Part shown: one piece after another, positions 53,173-61,904 of the stretch
Layout of the letters: each line of letters opens with the position of its first letter
Position numbering within the stretch: the stretch's first letter is position 1
NCBI RefSeq assembly: GCF_005870085.1
Contig: NZ_SZNM01000005.1
Location: 62,001 to 126,000 of the forward strand
Length of the DNA: 64,000 nt
Direction: 5' to 3'
From: Aquibacillus sediminis
GTDB lineage: Bacteria; Bacillota; Bacilli; Bacillales; Amphibacillaceae
Position numbers and translations under genes: made by a program
Notes under the pieces: generated by a model
Seen by the model: only the letters and a program-made list of their open reading frames with translations
Told to the model about the DNA's origin: nothing
Databases searched by the model: none

Positions 53173-54228
53173 TTATTCGACTACACGCTTGGAGAACAAG
53201 TAGTTAGGTCCCCAATATGGGTGCTCTAATACATTTTTAGTAATATCAACACCTAGTGATGTGGAGGCATGAATCATACTTCCATCCCCCATGTAAATCC
53301 CAACATGACCGATTCTGCCATCCGAATACAAGTCACGGTTGGTAAAGAACATCAAATCCCCAGCTTGTAGATTTGTCACTGTTTTACCAATACTTGCTTG
53401 GTCTCTTGAAACACGGGGAATGTCAGTGCCATTATTTTTAAATACGAGTTGTGTATAGGAAGAGCAATCAAACAGTTTCGGCGCTTCGGCGAGTGTCGCC
53501 CCAAATTTATACCCTGCACCAAGGTATTTTTTCGCTTCTGTAAGGATGTTTTGTCTTAATGTTGTGATGCTTGTTTCAGATTTCTTTGTCGGTGTTTGTT
53601 CACGGGTAGGTTCCGTTTCTTTCATTTTATTTCTAGCAGGGATTTTTAAGCGTTGACCGTCTTTTATTAGATTGGATGTTAAATTATTCTCTGCTTTTAA
53701 TTGTTCGACAGTTGTATGGTGGATACGAGAGATATTCCATAGCGTATCCCCGGTGTGCACAATATATTGGGAAGCGGGTTTTTGGATTTGAACCGAACCA
53801 TTTTCTTTCTTAAAAGTAATATAAGAATTAAATAAAGCACCACCAGCATGCAATGAGATATAAGCTGTTTCGTTTACCCATCTTGGAGCTTTAATGTTGA
53901 CATATTCGTTTCCTTTTTTCGCTTTGGTTCCCCCCATCGTTGTTCGAATCGTTGTGGAACCATCCGTGATTTCGTATGTTTTGGTTTTCTCTTCAAATTT
54001 AATGTGGTTGTAACCTAGTAGTTTAGCTAATTTTACAAACGGTAAATAGTACGTACCATCAATCTTTATTGGATTGATTCCATCTACAGCCTTCCCATTA
54101 ATAGCGATCTCCGCGGTTGGCACATTTTGATATTGTGCATGTGCTGTAGTAGCTCCACTAGAGATCAAGGCAGCAACTAACAAAAGCATTAATGCTTTTC
54201 GGAGTCGATTCGTTTGATGTGTTAACAT
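53173..54228 (-). CDS. NlpC/P60 endopeptidase with LysM and copper-amine-oxidase-like N-terminal domains
   Basis: 351 residues. A signal peptide (LMLLLVAALISSGATTAHAQ) leads to a copper-amine-oxidase-N-like repeat (INGKAVDGINPIKIDGTYYLPFVKLAKLLGY), probably a wall-binding fold. A LysM domain follows (YIVHTGDTLWNISRIHHTTVEQLKAENNL), then a C-terminal NlpC/P60 domain with catalytic Cys in LFDCSSYTQLVFKNNG, His in GHVGIYMGDGSMIHAS and the usual LQAGDLMFF. It cleaves peptide stems of peptidoglycan, D-Glu to diamino acid in family knowledge. A ribosome binding site (AAGGAGC) precedes the ATG. Confidence 0.92.
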   Translation of the reverse strand: MLTHQTNRLRKALMLLLVAALISSGATTAHAQYQNVPTAEIAINGKAVDGINPIKIDGTYYLPFVKLAKLLGYNHIKFEEKTKTYEITDGSTTIRTTMGGTKAKKGNEYVNIKAPRWVNETAYISLHAGGALFNSYITFKKENGSVQIQKPASQYIVHTGDTLWNISRIHHTTVEQLKAENNLTSNLIKDGQRLKIPARNKMKETEPTREQTPTKKSETSITTLRQNILTEAKKYLGAGYKFGATLAEAPKLFDCSSYTQLVFKNNGTDIPRVSRDQASIGKTVTNLQAGDLMFFTNRDLYSDGRIGHVGIYMGDGSMIHASTSLGVDITKNVLEHPYWGPNYLFSKRVVE

Positions 54229-54524
54229 AGCAATGCTCCTTTTTTATCTTTTTTTATAAGTTGTGTTTTGTGTGAAATTTTATACCAATTTTATCTCTTC
54301 CATTTATAGTAAAGAGGGAATAAGACTTGGTGAGAAAGGCCATCCTTTTGTCTTTGTTTTACAAGTTTCCTTAATTTTGTCATATTTAATGCTAAAGCTT
54401 GAGAAACTAGGAATTTTTGTCTACAATTTTAACATGAGAAGTAAGCAGTCTTGATTAGCAAAATAGCTCTTGTATAAACCTATTTAAGAAACTCACATTC
54501 TTGATATAGAAAGGGACGATCGAT

Positions 54525-54785
54525 GTGGAATATGATGCGCAAATAAAAAATAGAATGAAACGAATTGAAGGCCAAGTAAGAGGTCTATTAAAAATGATGG
54601 AAGAAGAAAAAGAGTGTCGAGATGTTGTGACGCAAATGTCTGCAGTCCGAAGTGCGATCGATCGTACCGCTGCTCTAATTGTCAGCTCAAACCTTGAACG
54701 TTGTATCCGAGAAGAAAAAAAAGAGGGGGAAAGCTCAGAAGACTTAATCAAAGAAGCTGTCGATTTACTTGTTCGCAGTCGATAA
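54525..54785 (+). CDS. Second CstR-type CsoR-family regulator
   Basis: 86 residues and about 90% the same as the CstR at 11283. Cys31 and Cys60 are kept (EEKECRDV and SSNLERC), again without the copper-ligand histidine. The GTG start has GAAAGGGACG before it. No ATACC-N6-GGTAT palindrome occurs upstream and no sulfur gene is beside it, so it is an orphan that may bind the same operators elsewhere. It could form mixed oligomers with the first CstR. A terminator follows. Confidence 0.9.
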   Translation: MEYDAQIKNRMKRIEGQVRGLLKMMEEEKECRDVVTQMSAVRSAIDRTAALIVSSNLERCIREEKKEGESSEDLIKEAVDLLVRSR

Positions 54786-54789
54786 ATGA

Positions 54790-54832
54790 AAAACACTTGG
54801 ATATACATCTACGTAATCCAGGTGTTTTTTTT
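54790..54832 (+). terminator. Terminator after the orphan CstR
   Basis: AAACACTTGGAT-loop-ATCCAGGTGTTT followed by T run. Confidence 0.85.
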
Positions 54833-54897
54833 AAAATAGGTAAAAAATGAAATTGAATTGATTCATGCTTTTTTTATAGTACTATTTAAACTACCTA

Positions 54898-54921
54898 CCA
54901 CTTAGCTAAAGCTGGAAGTGG
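54898..54921 (+). other. Hairpin with a weak resemblance to IS200/IS605 ends
   Basis: CCACTT-AGCT-aa-AGCT-gg-AAGTGG folds into a compact stem, followed by GGGGAGTCCTACGAACACC. The flanking text recalls sequences downstream of tnpB genes, but no transposase is present. Low certainty. Confidence 0.25.
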
Positions 54922-55040
54922 GGGAGTCCTACGAACACCAGTGTGAAGATGGGGGTCTCGCCTAATTATTGATAAAGGAAATATTAGTTGGAATGCGATT
55001 AGAAAAAAGCCATATGGCGTAAAGGAAGCGGTTTTTATTT

Positions 55041-56686
55041 ATGATTTCATTTGATCGAGTCGTAATGGATGGTATTAGTGATATGGTATTTATTGTTCGG
55101 GTAGAGGGGGAGTCCTTTTACTATGAATTTTTAAATCGAGCAGCAATGGAACAGACAGGTATGACAAATAGTGCTATTGGAAAAGAAATACGTAAAGTGA
55201 ATCGATCAAAATTGACAGAGGATCTCTACCACCAATATGTGAAGGCGGTGACATCCAGACAACGTACGAGTATTCCTATCTATCACGATCTAACGAACCA
55301 ATCTATACAAAAACGATCTTAACACCGTTTAACGATGAACAACAACAGATTGATCAAGTTGTTGCAGTGGTAAAAGATATTACCGATGAAAAACAAGCCA
55401 AATTAGAAACTGAAAAAACATTGGAATATTTAGAAGAAAGTAAACAGCGGTATAAATCGTTGTTTCACCATAACTCAGACGCTATTTTTTCTTTAGATTT
55501 ATCTGGTATAGTTACTAATGCTAATACTGCTGTCCAACAAGTGACCCAGTATAAACGGAAGGAATTATTTGGCCTTTCTTTTTCAACGCTTGTGGTGGAG
55601 AAAGACCAATCAACTTATCACGACCTTTTGAACCAGGCGAAAGATGGTGAAACTGGATTTGCCCAATTGAGATTGATCAATAAAGTAGGGGAAACGGTGA
55701 CAGTTTCAGTGAAAGTAACTCCGTTAATTATAGATGGTACATTATTCGGAATGTATGGGATATTGCGAGATATTACTGATTTTGTTGAAGCCCAAAAACG
55801 ATTGGCAGAAAGTGAAGAACGTTTTAGAATCATAACCGAAAATGCCCATGATTTAATTTCTTTAATTGATGATAGTGGGACGATTATTTATTGCTCACCT
55901 TCCTATCAACAAATTCTTGGGTTTGATAATCATGAATATGAGGGGAATTTATTTTTACATAATATTCACCCAGATGACACTTCTCGAATCAATGAAGTGA
56001 TATTGAAATCCATTAATAGCGGGGAGCTTTTTACGGTTCAATTTAGGCAATATAATCACGAGGGCGACTGGGTCTGGTCGGAATCCAATGGGACGCCAGT
56101 ATTTGACAAACATAACCGTTTTAAACATTTAGTTGTATTAACAAGAGATATAACGATTCAAAAGGAGTATGAGGAAAGGTTAGAATACTTTGCCCATCAT
56201 GATCCATTAACGGGATTACCTAATCGCCGTTACTTTCGCGAGTGTTTAACAGAAGAAGTAAACAAGGTATCTGAAAACCAACAACGACTTGCGGTTATGA
56301 TGATGGACATTGATCATTTTAAAATGATTAATGATACATGGGGACATGATATTGGTGACTGGGTGATTGAGGAATTTGGAAAACGACTGCAACAGTCGGT
56401 ACGTGAACACGACATGGTTGGGCGATTAGGTGGCGACGAATTCGTTATTTTATTACCTGAGGTGGAATCTGAGCTAGTAGCGGCTACGATTGCCCAATCG
56501 ATTCATCAAACGATGCAACGTCGATGGCAAAAAGATGGACAAACCTTCGAGGTAACAACCAGTATTGGGATAGCCTTAGCCCCTCCCGGAGGAGCCACAG
56601 AATTTGCAATATTGAAATGTGCAGACAATGCACTTTATGATGCAAAAGAAGCCGGGCGTAACACATATAAAATTAAAGAATTATAG
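55041..56686 (+). pseudogene. PAS-PAS-PAS-GGDEF diguanylate cyclase, frameshifted
   Basis: The first frame holds a PAS domain (MDGISDMVFIVRVEGESFYYEF ... EIRKVNRSKLTEDLYHQY) and stops at 55322. The remaining part of its end (NEPIYTKTILTPFNDEQQQ) is one frame over and runs into the second frame. That frame carries two further PAS domains (RYKSLFHHNSDAIFSLDLSG and RFRIITENAHDLISLIDDSG) and a GGDEF domain with intact GGDEF and DPLTGLPNRRYF motifs. One missing base near 55290 (GATCTAACGAA) explains the break. If the base is a sequencing error, the gene makes an active, soluble c-di-GMP cyclase of about 548 residues. An inhibitory RxxD site is not obvious. Confidence 0.75.
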
Positions 56687-56696
56687 AATAAACATA

Positions 56697-56727
56697 GGAC
56701 GATCCAAATGAAATGGATCGCCCTTTT
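56697..56727 (+). terminator. Terminator after the PAS-GGDEF gene
   Basis: GGACGATCCA-loop-TGGATCGCCC followed by TTTT. Confidence 0.75.
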
Positions 56728-56841
56728 GTATGCTGGTCTCGTGATAAGAATCCGAATGTCCTCCAATAATAAATAATTTGAATAATCGCCACTTAATAAA
56801 TGTAATCGGCTCCCAAATTTTTATGAAAAACTAGGACTTAG

Positions 56842-57666
56842 TCACGAGTTAATAAATTCTCTCAAGGCATGTTGGAGAGTTCCCAATGTTTTGGTATCCT
56901 TTCCAAAAGAAATCTCTAACTGGGTAATCTTTTGGACAACTTCCTTTCTTAGTCCGGTTATGACCGTTTCACACCCCATCATCGAGGAACCATCAATGAT
57001 TTTTTTGAAATCGACTGCCACTTCGTCTTCCATTTCAGCAATACCAGATAAGTCAATGATCAATGTTTGTATTCTTGAGAGGCCGATTTCGTCTAACACC
57101 TTTTCCTCAATGATTTCTGTTCGTGACTTATCAATCGAACCAATTAAAGGTAGGATAGAAACATAGGAGTTAATTGGGATAATTGGTACAGACAAATTTT
57201 CAACTAACTCTTTTTGGGCTTTTATCAAAGTGTCTTTGTATGTAGAATAACTTATAAAAAAGGTATTTAAAAAACTATCCACACGATTGTTAATCTGTTG
57301 TTCAAGGCTAAAAAAATCGTTGAATATATGTTTGCTTTGTGCATTATGGTATGTTTGTATAATATTCCATAATGTTCGACGAATGGCTTGAATCCATTCA
57401 AGTTTAAAAGATAGCGCAATCGATTGAGATGCCCAGGCAATGCCTTCTTGTTTGGCAAAAGCGCGCAGCTCTTTCTCATTTCCTTCTATTATATATACCA
57501 CTAGTTTATGGGCGTTATTGACAAGGTCAATATTGCCAATGGTAAGGATCTCATCAATCTTATCCTTAACATTAACAGCCTCTTGTAACAAAATAGCTTC
57601 AAATTTTTCGCTATTTTCTTGGAAAAAACCACTAAGTAGTTTAGTATCATTTGGCGCGTTGTCCAC
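56842..57666 (-). CDS. RsbR-like stressosome paralogue (STAS domain)
   Basis: 274 residues. The N-terminal half is all-helical like RsbRD-type globin-like domains (FFQENSEKFEAILLQEAVN ... FNDFFSLEQQINNRVDSFLN), and the C-terminal 120 residues are a STAS domain (VPIIPINSYVSILPLIGSIDKSRTEII ... LIIDLSGIAEMEDEVA). At the position of the first phosphorylated Thr in RsbRA (DTxVA), it has Glu (DEVA); the second site also differs (VVQKI). It may therefore mimic a phosphorylated state. A GTG start follows AAGGGGG. A sigma-B promoter lies upstream. It should sense a stress signal in the stressosome. Confidence 0.87.
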   Translation of the reverse strand: MDNAPNDTKLLSGFFQENSEKFEAILLQEAVNVKDKIDEILTIGNIDLVNNAHKLVVYIIEGNEKELRAFAKQEGIAWASQSIALSFKLEWIQAIRRTLWNIIQTYHNAQSKHIFNDFFSLEQQINNRVDSFLNTFFISYSTYKDTLIKAQKELVENLSVPIIPINSYVSILPLIGSIDKSRTEIIEEKVLDEIGLSRIQTLIIDLSGIAEMEDEVAVDFKKIIDGSSMMGCETVITGLRKEVVQKITQLEISFGKDTKTLGTLQHALREFINS

Positions 57667-57704
57667 CGTGCGTGCCCCCTTTTTTATATATACCCCTTTG
57701 ACAG

Positions 57705-57730
57705 ATACCCTATGTTTCTACTTTTTAAAC
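57705..57730 (-). promoter_or_regulatory. Sigma-B-type promoter for the RsbR paralogue
   Basis: On the minus strand, GTTTAA (57730-57725) is followed after 14 bases by GGGTAT (57710-57705), an exact fit to the general stress consensus GTTTaa-N12-14-GGGwAw. The predicted start lies about 30 bp before the GTG. Confidence 0.75.
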
Positions 57731-58049
57731 ATATAAGTATGTTTACTTCCTTTTTTTAGCGTGTTTTGAGTTGATAAGGCATCAAAAAGGTATATCGTAT
57801 TACAGCATTCCATCATTGGTTCTGTCACTGATTAATTTACTGAATTTCATAGTGATTATATACAGAAGAAATAAATGAACTTTAACAGCACTTTTAAGAT
57901 TTTTGTTATAATCGTTATATGTATCCTAAAAGTGTTTGAATTCGCATGAAATAATCTTTAGGTAGTTACAGATGAGTCCAGCAGTTGATTGAATTCATGT
58001 TAGTGGCACCTAACTTGCACATGCTACCATTAAAAAAGGCGGGAATAAA

Positions 58050-58223
58050 ATGATGACGAGTATTGCACCATTGGGGCTGTTGTTTTCTTTATTGAGTATA
58101 CTTATACCGATTGTTGTCACCGTGTTAATCTTGATGTGGGTGTATGACATAAAGAAGAAGAGTGCTAAACAAGTCGAACAAAATAATAAGATTATTCAAT
58201 TGTTAGAAGAATTGAAGCGTTAG
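58050..58223 (+). CDS. Small single-helix membrane protein (57 aa)
   Basis: MMTSIAPLGLLFSLLSILIP starts a long hydrophobic helix (to LMWVY), then KKKSAKQVEQNNKIIQLLEELKR, a basic turn and a coiled-coil-like tail. It resembles small bacterial regulators or stabilisers of membrane complexes. The ribosome binding site AAAGGCGGG fits the ATG and a terminator follows, so I consider it real. The upstream 58-base strip from 57990 shows no other gene. Family unknown. Confidence 0.65.
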   Translation: MMTSIAPLGLLFSLLSILIPIVVTVLILMWVYDIKKKSAKQVEQNNKIIQLLEELKR

Positions 58224-58249
58224 GAATAATAGCTGGGGTTCTAACATAC

Positions 58250-58278
58250 AAACCTGTCTCGTAAAGAGGCGGGTTTTT
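58250..58278 (+). terminator. Terminator after the 57-aa gene
   Basis: AAACCTGTCTC-loop-GAGGCGGGTTT then TT (one G-T pair). Confidence 0.75.
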
Positions 58279-58314
58279 GTTTTAGTAAAACAAAAACTTG
58301 TAAATTCAAGGAAA

Positions 58315-58353
58315 TTTACAATCTCTTAACCCTGGCTTTAATCTTTCTTAATA
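58315..58353 (+). promoter_or_regulatory. PhoP box upstream of pstS copy 1
   Basis: Four TTAACA-like hexamers at 11-bp steps: TTTACA 58315, TTAACC 58326, TTTAAT 58337, TTAATA 58348. This is the form bound by the phosphate-starvation regulator PhoP in Bacillus. Confidence 0.8.
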
Positions 58354-58420
58354 TTCAGACGTTATGATGTAATAGAAGCTTGATAGACAAGTAATTTAAA
58401 AAATTAGGGGGAAAGAGAAA

Positions 58421-59443
58421 ATGAAAAGTGTAAAGTTAGTAGGTTTTGCAGTATTATTAATGGTAACACTTGGGTTACTAGCAGCATGTAGCTCAGAAGA
58501 AAGCTCTGGTGAAGAAGGAAATAATGCAGAACAAACGCAAGAAAACACAGGTAGTGAAGGAACAAGTGAAAACACTGAAGAAGAAGCAGAAATTTCCGGT
58601 CCAGTTGCCATTGACGGATCATCGACTGTTTTACCAATCATGGAATACTTAACTTATGAGTTCAATCAGGTTACACCTAGTGTTGAAACATCCTTAAACT
58701 CATCTGGTTCAGGTGGTGGATTTAAAAAGTCAACGGTTGGAGAAATTGACTTAAGTAATGCATCACGTCCAATAAAAGATGAAGAAAAAGCGATCGCTGA
58801 AGAAAATGGCATTGAATTACATGAGTTAGAACTTGCTTATGATGGCTTATCAGTAGTTGTAAGTCAACAAAATGAGTTTGTTGATAACTTAACAGTAGAG
58901 CAATTAAGAGAAATTTTCTTGGCAGATAGCGGAAAAACAAAATGGTCAGATATCAATTCAGATTGGCCTGAAGAAGAAATTGTAATTTATAGCCCTGGAC
59001 ATGATTCCGGAACATTCGATTATTTCAATGAAGTTATTTTAGAAGATCAACCAATGAGAGAAGATGAAAATGTTACATTATCAGAAAATGACAACACATT
59101 AGTGACAGGAATTTCGAATGATCCAAATGCAATTGGGTATTTCGGTTATGCGTACTATGCAGAAAATAAAGATACGCTTAAGGTACTAGGAATTGACAAT
59201 GGCGATGGAGCGGTAAAACCAAATGGAGAAACGATCCAAGATGGCTCTTATTCACCACTTTCTAGACCACTATTCACGTATGTAAATGTTGAGTTTTTAC
59301 AACAGAAACCTCAAGTTCTTGACTTTACGATTTATGCACTAGAAAATGCTGGTGCTGCTGCGGAACAAGTAGGATATGTTGCATTGACAGATGAGAAATA
59401 TCAAGAGCAAATCGATACGATCAATGAATTAGCAGGAAAATAA
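58421..59443 (+). CDS. pstS: Phosphate ABC transporter substrate-binding lipoprotein PstS (copy 1)
   Basis: 340 residues. The lipobox LLAACSS gives a membrane-linked lipoprotein, with a Glu/Ser-rich linker. The phosphate pocket is the usual one: AIDGSSTVLPIMEYL, LNSSGSGGGFKKSTVGEIDLSNASRP and YSPGHDSGTFDYFNE. AGGGGGAAAG precedes the ATG. It ends in a Rho-independent terminator and has its own PhoP box, so it can be expressed apart from the transporter genes. It is about 75-80% the same as copy 2. Confidence 0.95.
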   Translation: MKSVKLVGFAVLLMVTLGLLAACSSEESSGEEGNNAEQTQENTGSEGTSENTEEEAEISGPVAIDGSSTVLPIMEYLTYEFNQVTPSVETSLNSSGSGGGFKKSTVGEIDLSNASRPIKDEEKAIAEENGIELHELELAYDGLSVVVSQQNEFVDNLTVEQLREIFLADSGKTKWSDINSDWPEEEIVIYSPGHDSGTFDYFNEVILEDQPMREDENVTLSENDNTLVTGISNDPNAIGYFGYAYYAENKDTLKVLGIDNGDGAVKPNGETIQDGSYSPLSRPLFTYVNVEFLQQKPQVLDFTIYALENAGAAAEQVGYVALTDEKYQEQIDTINELAGK

Positions 59444-59627
59444 TGGGTGATCTTAACAAGAATTACAGGTTTGTTCGTGCGATTCCAATAAAGTTTTTTC
59501 TAAGATAGCGGAATGGGTGTCGGCATCATACCAATAAATGTAGTTTCTATTAATTTGCGGAACAGATGTCTGTTCGGAATCCTTATAGGTTTAATTTTTA
59601 ACAACACTTGTATTTAATTTAAAGATC

Positions 59628-59657
59628 AAAGCGCTTGGGTAATCTGAGCGCTTTTTT
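59628..59657 (+). terminator. Terminator after pstS copy 1
   Basis: AAAGCGCT-loop-AGCGCTTT followed by TTT. The rest of 59444-59803 has no gene that I can see. Confidence 0.75.
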
Positions 59658-59803
59658 CTAATTAAACCACTCTGTTATTTTATCTCAGGTAAACCAATCC
59701 TGTTAGGAAACTTTAGCTAAAAAGACTTATTAGGAGCAAGGCTCCAAGAGCTTCATTTATATAATTCTACATAACTATTATTTTTTCGACAAAAACTTTA
59801 TAA

Positions 59804-59842
59804 TTTACATTCTCTTAACGATAGCTTTATATTTACTTAATA
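59804..59842 (+). promoter_or_regulatory. PhoP box upstream of pstS copy 2
   Basis: TTTACA 59804, TTAACG 59815, TTTATA 59826, TTAATA 59837, the same 11-bp steps and nearly the same letters as before copy 1, so the promoter was duplicated with the gene. Confidence 0.8.
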
Positions 59843-59911
59843 TTTATTCGTTATTATATAAGTGTACCAGATAAACGAGCTATTAAATTAAATCTTCAGG
59901 GGGCAAACATA

Positions 59912-60877
59912 ATGAAAAATATAAAGGTGATTATGATGGCAGTACTAACGATCGGATTACTTGCTGCATGTGGAACAAATGAAGGAAACAATGAAAATCA
60001 AGATCATGCAGGTGAAGCACAAGAACTTTCAGGTTCCGTTGCCATCGATGGATCTTCGACTGTTTTACCTATTATGGAATTTTTAACCTATGAATATAAC
60101 ATGGTTAAGTCTGAAGTTGAGACATCCCTAAACTCCTCAGGTTCAGGTGGTGGGTTTAAAAAATCTACCGTAGGTGAAATCGACTTGAGTAATGCGTCAC
60201 GCCCAATTCAAGAAGAAGAAAGAGCCAAAGCGGAAGAAAATGGAACAGAACTACATGAAATAGAGCTTGCATATGATGGTCTTTCTGTCGTAGTGAGTCA
60301 ACAGAATGACTTCATCGAAAATATAACAGTTGAGCAATTAAGAGATATTTTCTTAGCTGAGAGTGGCAAGACTAAATGGTCAGAGATCAATCCTGAATGG
60401 CCTGAAGAAGAAATTTATGTATACAGTCCAGGGCATGATTCTGGTACATTCGACTATTTTAATGAAGTGATTTTAGAAGAAAAGCCAATGCGACAAGATG
60501 AGAATGTTACACTATCGGAAAATGACAACACATTAGTAACAGGTATTACGAATGATCCTAATGCAATTGGATTCTTCGGTTATGCTTATTACCTTGAAAA
60601 TCAGGATAAATTAAAAGTGCTTGGTGTTGATAATGGGGATGGAGCCATTAAACCAAATGGAGAAACCATTCAGGATGGTTCTTATGCACCACTTTCTAGA
60701 CCATTATTCACTTATGTCAATGCGGAATATTTACAAGATAAGCCCCAAGTTCATGACTTTACTGTCTTTGCACTAGAAAATGCTGGTGCTGCTGCACAAC
60801 AAGTAGGATATGTTGCATTGCCGGATGAAAAATATCAAGAGCAAATCAAGACCATTAATGAACTTGCTGGACAATAA
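59912..60877 (+). CDS. pstS: Phosphate ABC transporter substrate-binding lipoprotein PstS (copy 2)
   Basis: 321 residues. The lipobox LLAACGT, a shorter linker than copy 1, and the same pocket (AIDGSSTVLPIMEFL, SSGSGGGFKKSTVGEIDLSN, YSPGHDSGTFDYFN). Differences are scattered over the surface and near the start. It lies 88 bp ahead of pstC and is the binding protein of the operon. A short hairpin (AGGATTTACCAATaaaATTGGTAGATCCT) between it and pstC could be an attenuator that lowers pstC relative to pstS. Confidence 0.95.
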   Translation: MKNIKVIMMAVLTIGLLAACGTNEGNNENQDHAGEAQELSGSVAIDGSSTVLPIMEFLTYEYNMVKSEVETSLNSSGSGGGFKKSTVGEIDLSNASRPIQEEERAKAEENGTELHEIELAYDGLSVVVSQQNDFIENITVEQLRDIFLAESGKTKWSEINPEWPEEEIYVYSPGHDSGTFDYFNEVILEEKPMRQDENVTLSENDNTLVTGITNDPNAIGFFGYAYYLENQDKLKVLGVDNGDGAIKPNGETIQDGSYAPLSRPLFTYVNAEYLQDKPQVHDFTVFALENAGAAAQQVGYVALPDEKYQEQIKTINELAGQ

Positions 60878-60965
60878 AATAGAGTCACTTAATAAAACGA
60901 TAGGATTTACCAATAAAATTGGTAGATCCTTCTATAATGAGTAAGAAAGAAAAGAGGGTTATGTT

Positions 60966-61904
60966 ATGAAATCTGAAAAGAAACAGCTCCTATCCGTTCA
61001 AGAAATGATCCACCAAAAAAAAACTAATAAAGGCCTGTTTCAGACGACGGAAAAAGCAGTACCAATCTTTTTGTTGTTATGTGCAAGTGTTTCAGTTTTA
61101 ACTACATTAGGTATTATATTTACGCTTTTAAGTGAATCATTTACATTTTTTTCGGATGTCTCTCTATTTGAATTTTTCTTTGGAACACAGTGGTCACCAT
61201 GGTCTGATAAATTTGGTGTTTTACCATTGATTTCCGGTACGTTATTAGTAACAGTGATCGCAGCTTGTGTTGCACTTCCTTTAGGGATTGCTTCTGCTAT
61301 CTTTTTAAGTGAGTATGCAGGGGATACAACTAGAAGAGTAATTAAACCAGTATTAGAAATCCTAGCAGGGGTTCCAACGGTTGTTTATGGTTATTTCGCT
61401 TTAACGTTTGTCACGCCAGTACTGATGAATGTTATACCAGAATTAAAGATTTTTAATGCGTTAAGTGCTGGAATTGTAGTTGGGATTATGATCACACCGA
61501 TGATTGCATCGTTATCTGAAGATGCAATGAACGCAGTTCCAAATCGACTACGAGAAGGGGCCTATGCACTCGGAGCTACCAAACTAGAAGTTACATTTAA
61601 AGTTATTATTCCAGCTGCATTTTCCGGGATTATTGCTTCTATCGTATTGGCTATATCACGTGCTATTGGAGAGACAATGATTGTAACAATCGCTGCTGGT
61701 GCTTCACCAAACTTAACGATGGATCCTACACAATCGATACAAACCTTAACAGCTTTCATCGTTCAAGGAGCGAAAGGTGATACTACATTTGGATCAACGA
61801 TTTATTATAGTATCTATGCAGTAGGGATTACGTTATTTGTGTTTACATTTATTATGAATTTATTATCTCAATATATTTCCCGTAAATTTAGGGAGGATTA
61901 CTAA
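60966..61904 (+). CDS. pstC: Phosphate ABC transporter permease PstC
   Basis: 312 residues, six membrane helices. The ABC permease loop is present (EDAMNAVPNRLREGAYALGATKLEVTFKVIIPAAFSGI), and the block GVPTVVYGYFALTFVTP is typical of PstC. A cytoplasmic N-terminus of about 30 residues precedes the first helix. It shares one base with the pstA start (TAATG), for tight coupling. Confidence 0.95.
   Translation: MKSEKKQLLSVQEMIHQKKTNKGLFQTTEKAVPIFLLLCASVSVLTTLGIIFTLLSESFTFFSDVSLFEFFFGTQWSPWSDKFGVLPLISGTLLVTVIAACVALPLGIASAIFLSEYAGDTTRRVIKPVLEILAGVPTVVYGYFALTFVTPVLMNVIPELKIFNALSAGIVVGIMITPMIASLSEDAMNAVPNRLREGAYALGATKLEVTFKVIIPAAFSGIIASIVLAISRAIGETMIVTIAAGASPNLTMDPTQSIQTLTAFIVQGAKGDTTFGSTIYYSIYAVGITLFVFTFIMNLLSQYISRKFREDY

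Noticed and set aside
57690-57712. CstR-type operator (TATACCCC ... GATACCC)
   Set aside because: The halves are direct rather than inverted repeats, and the second is explained as the sigma-B -10 element.
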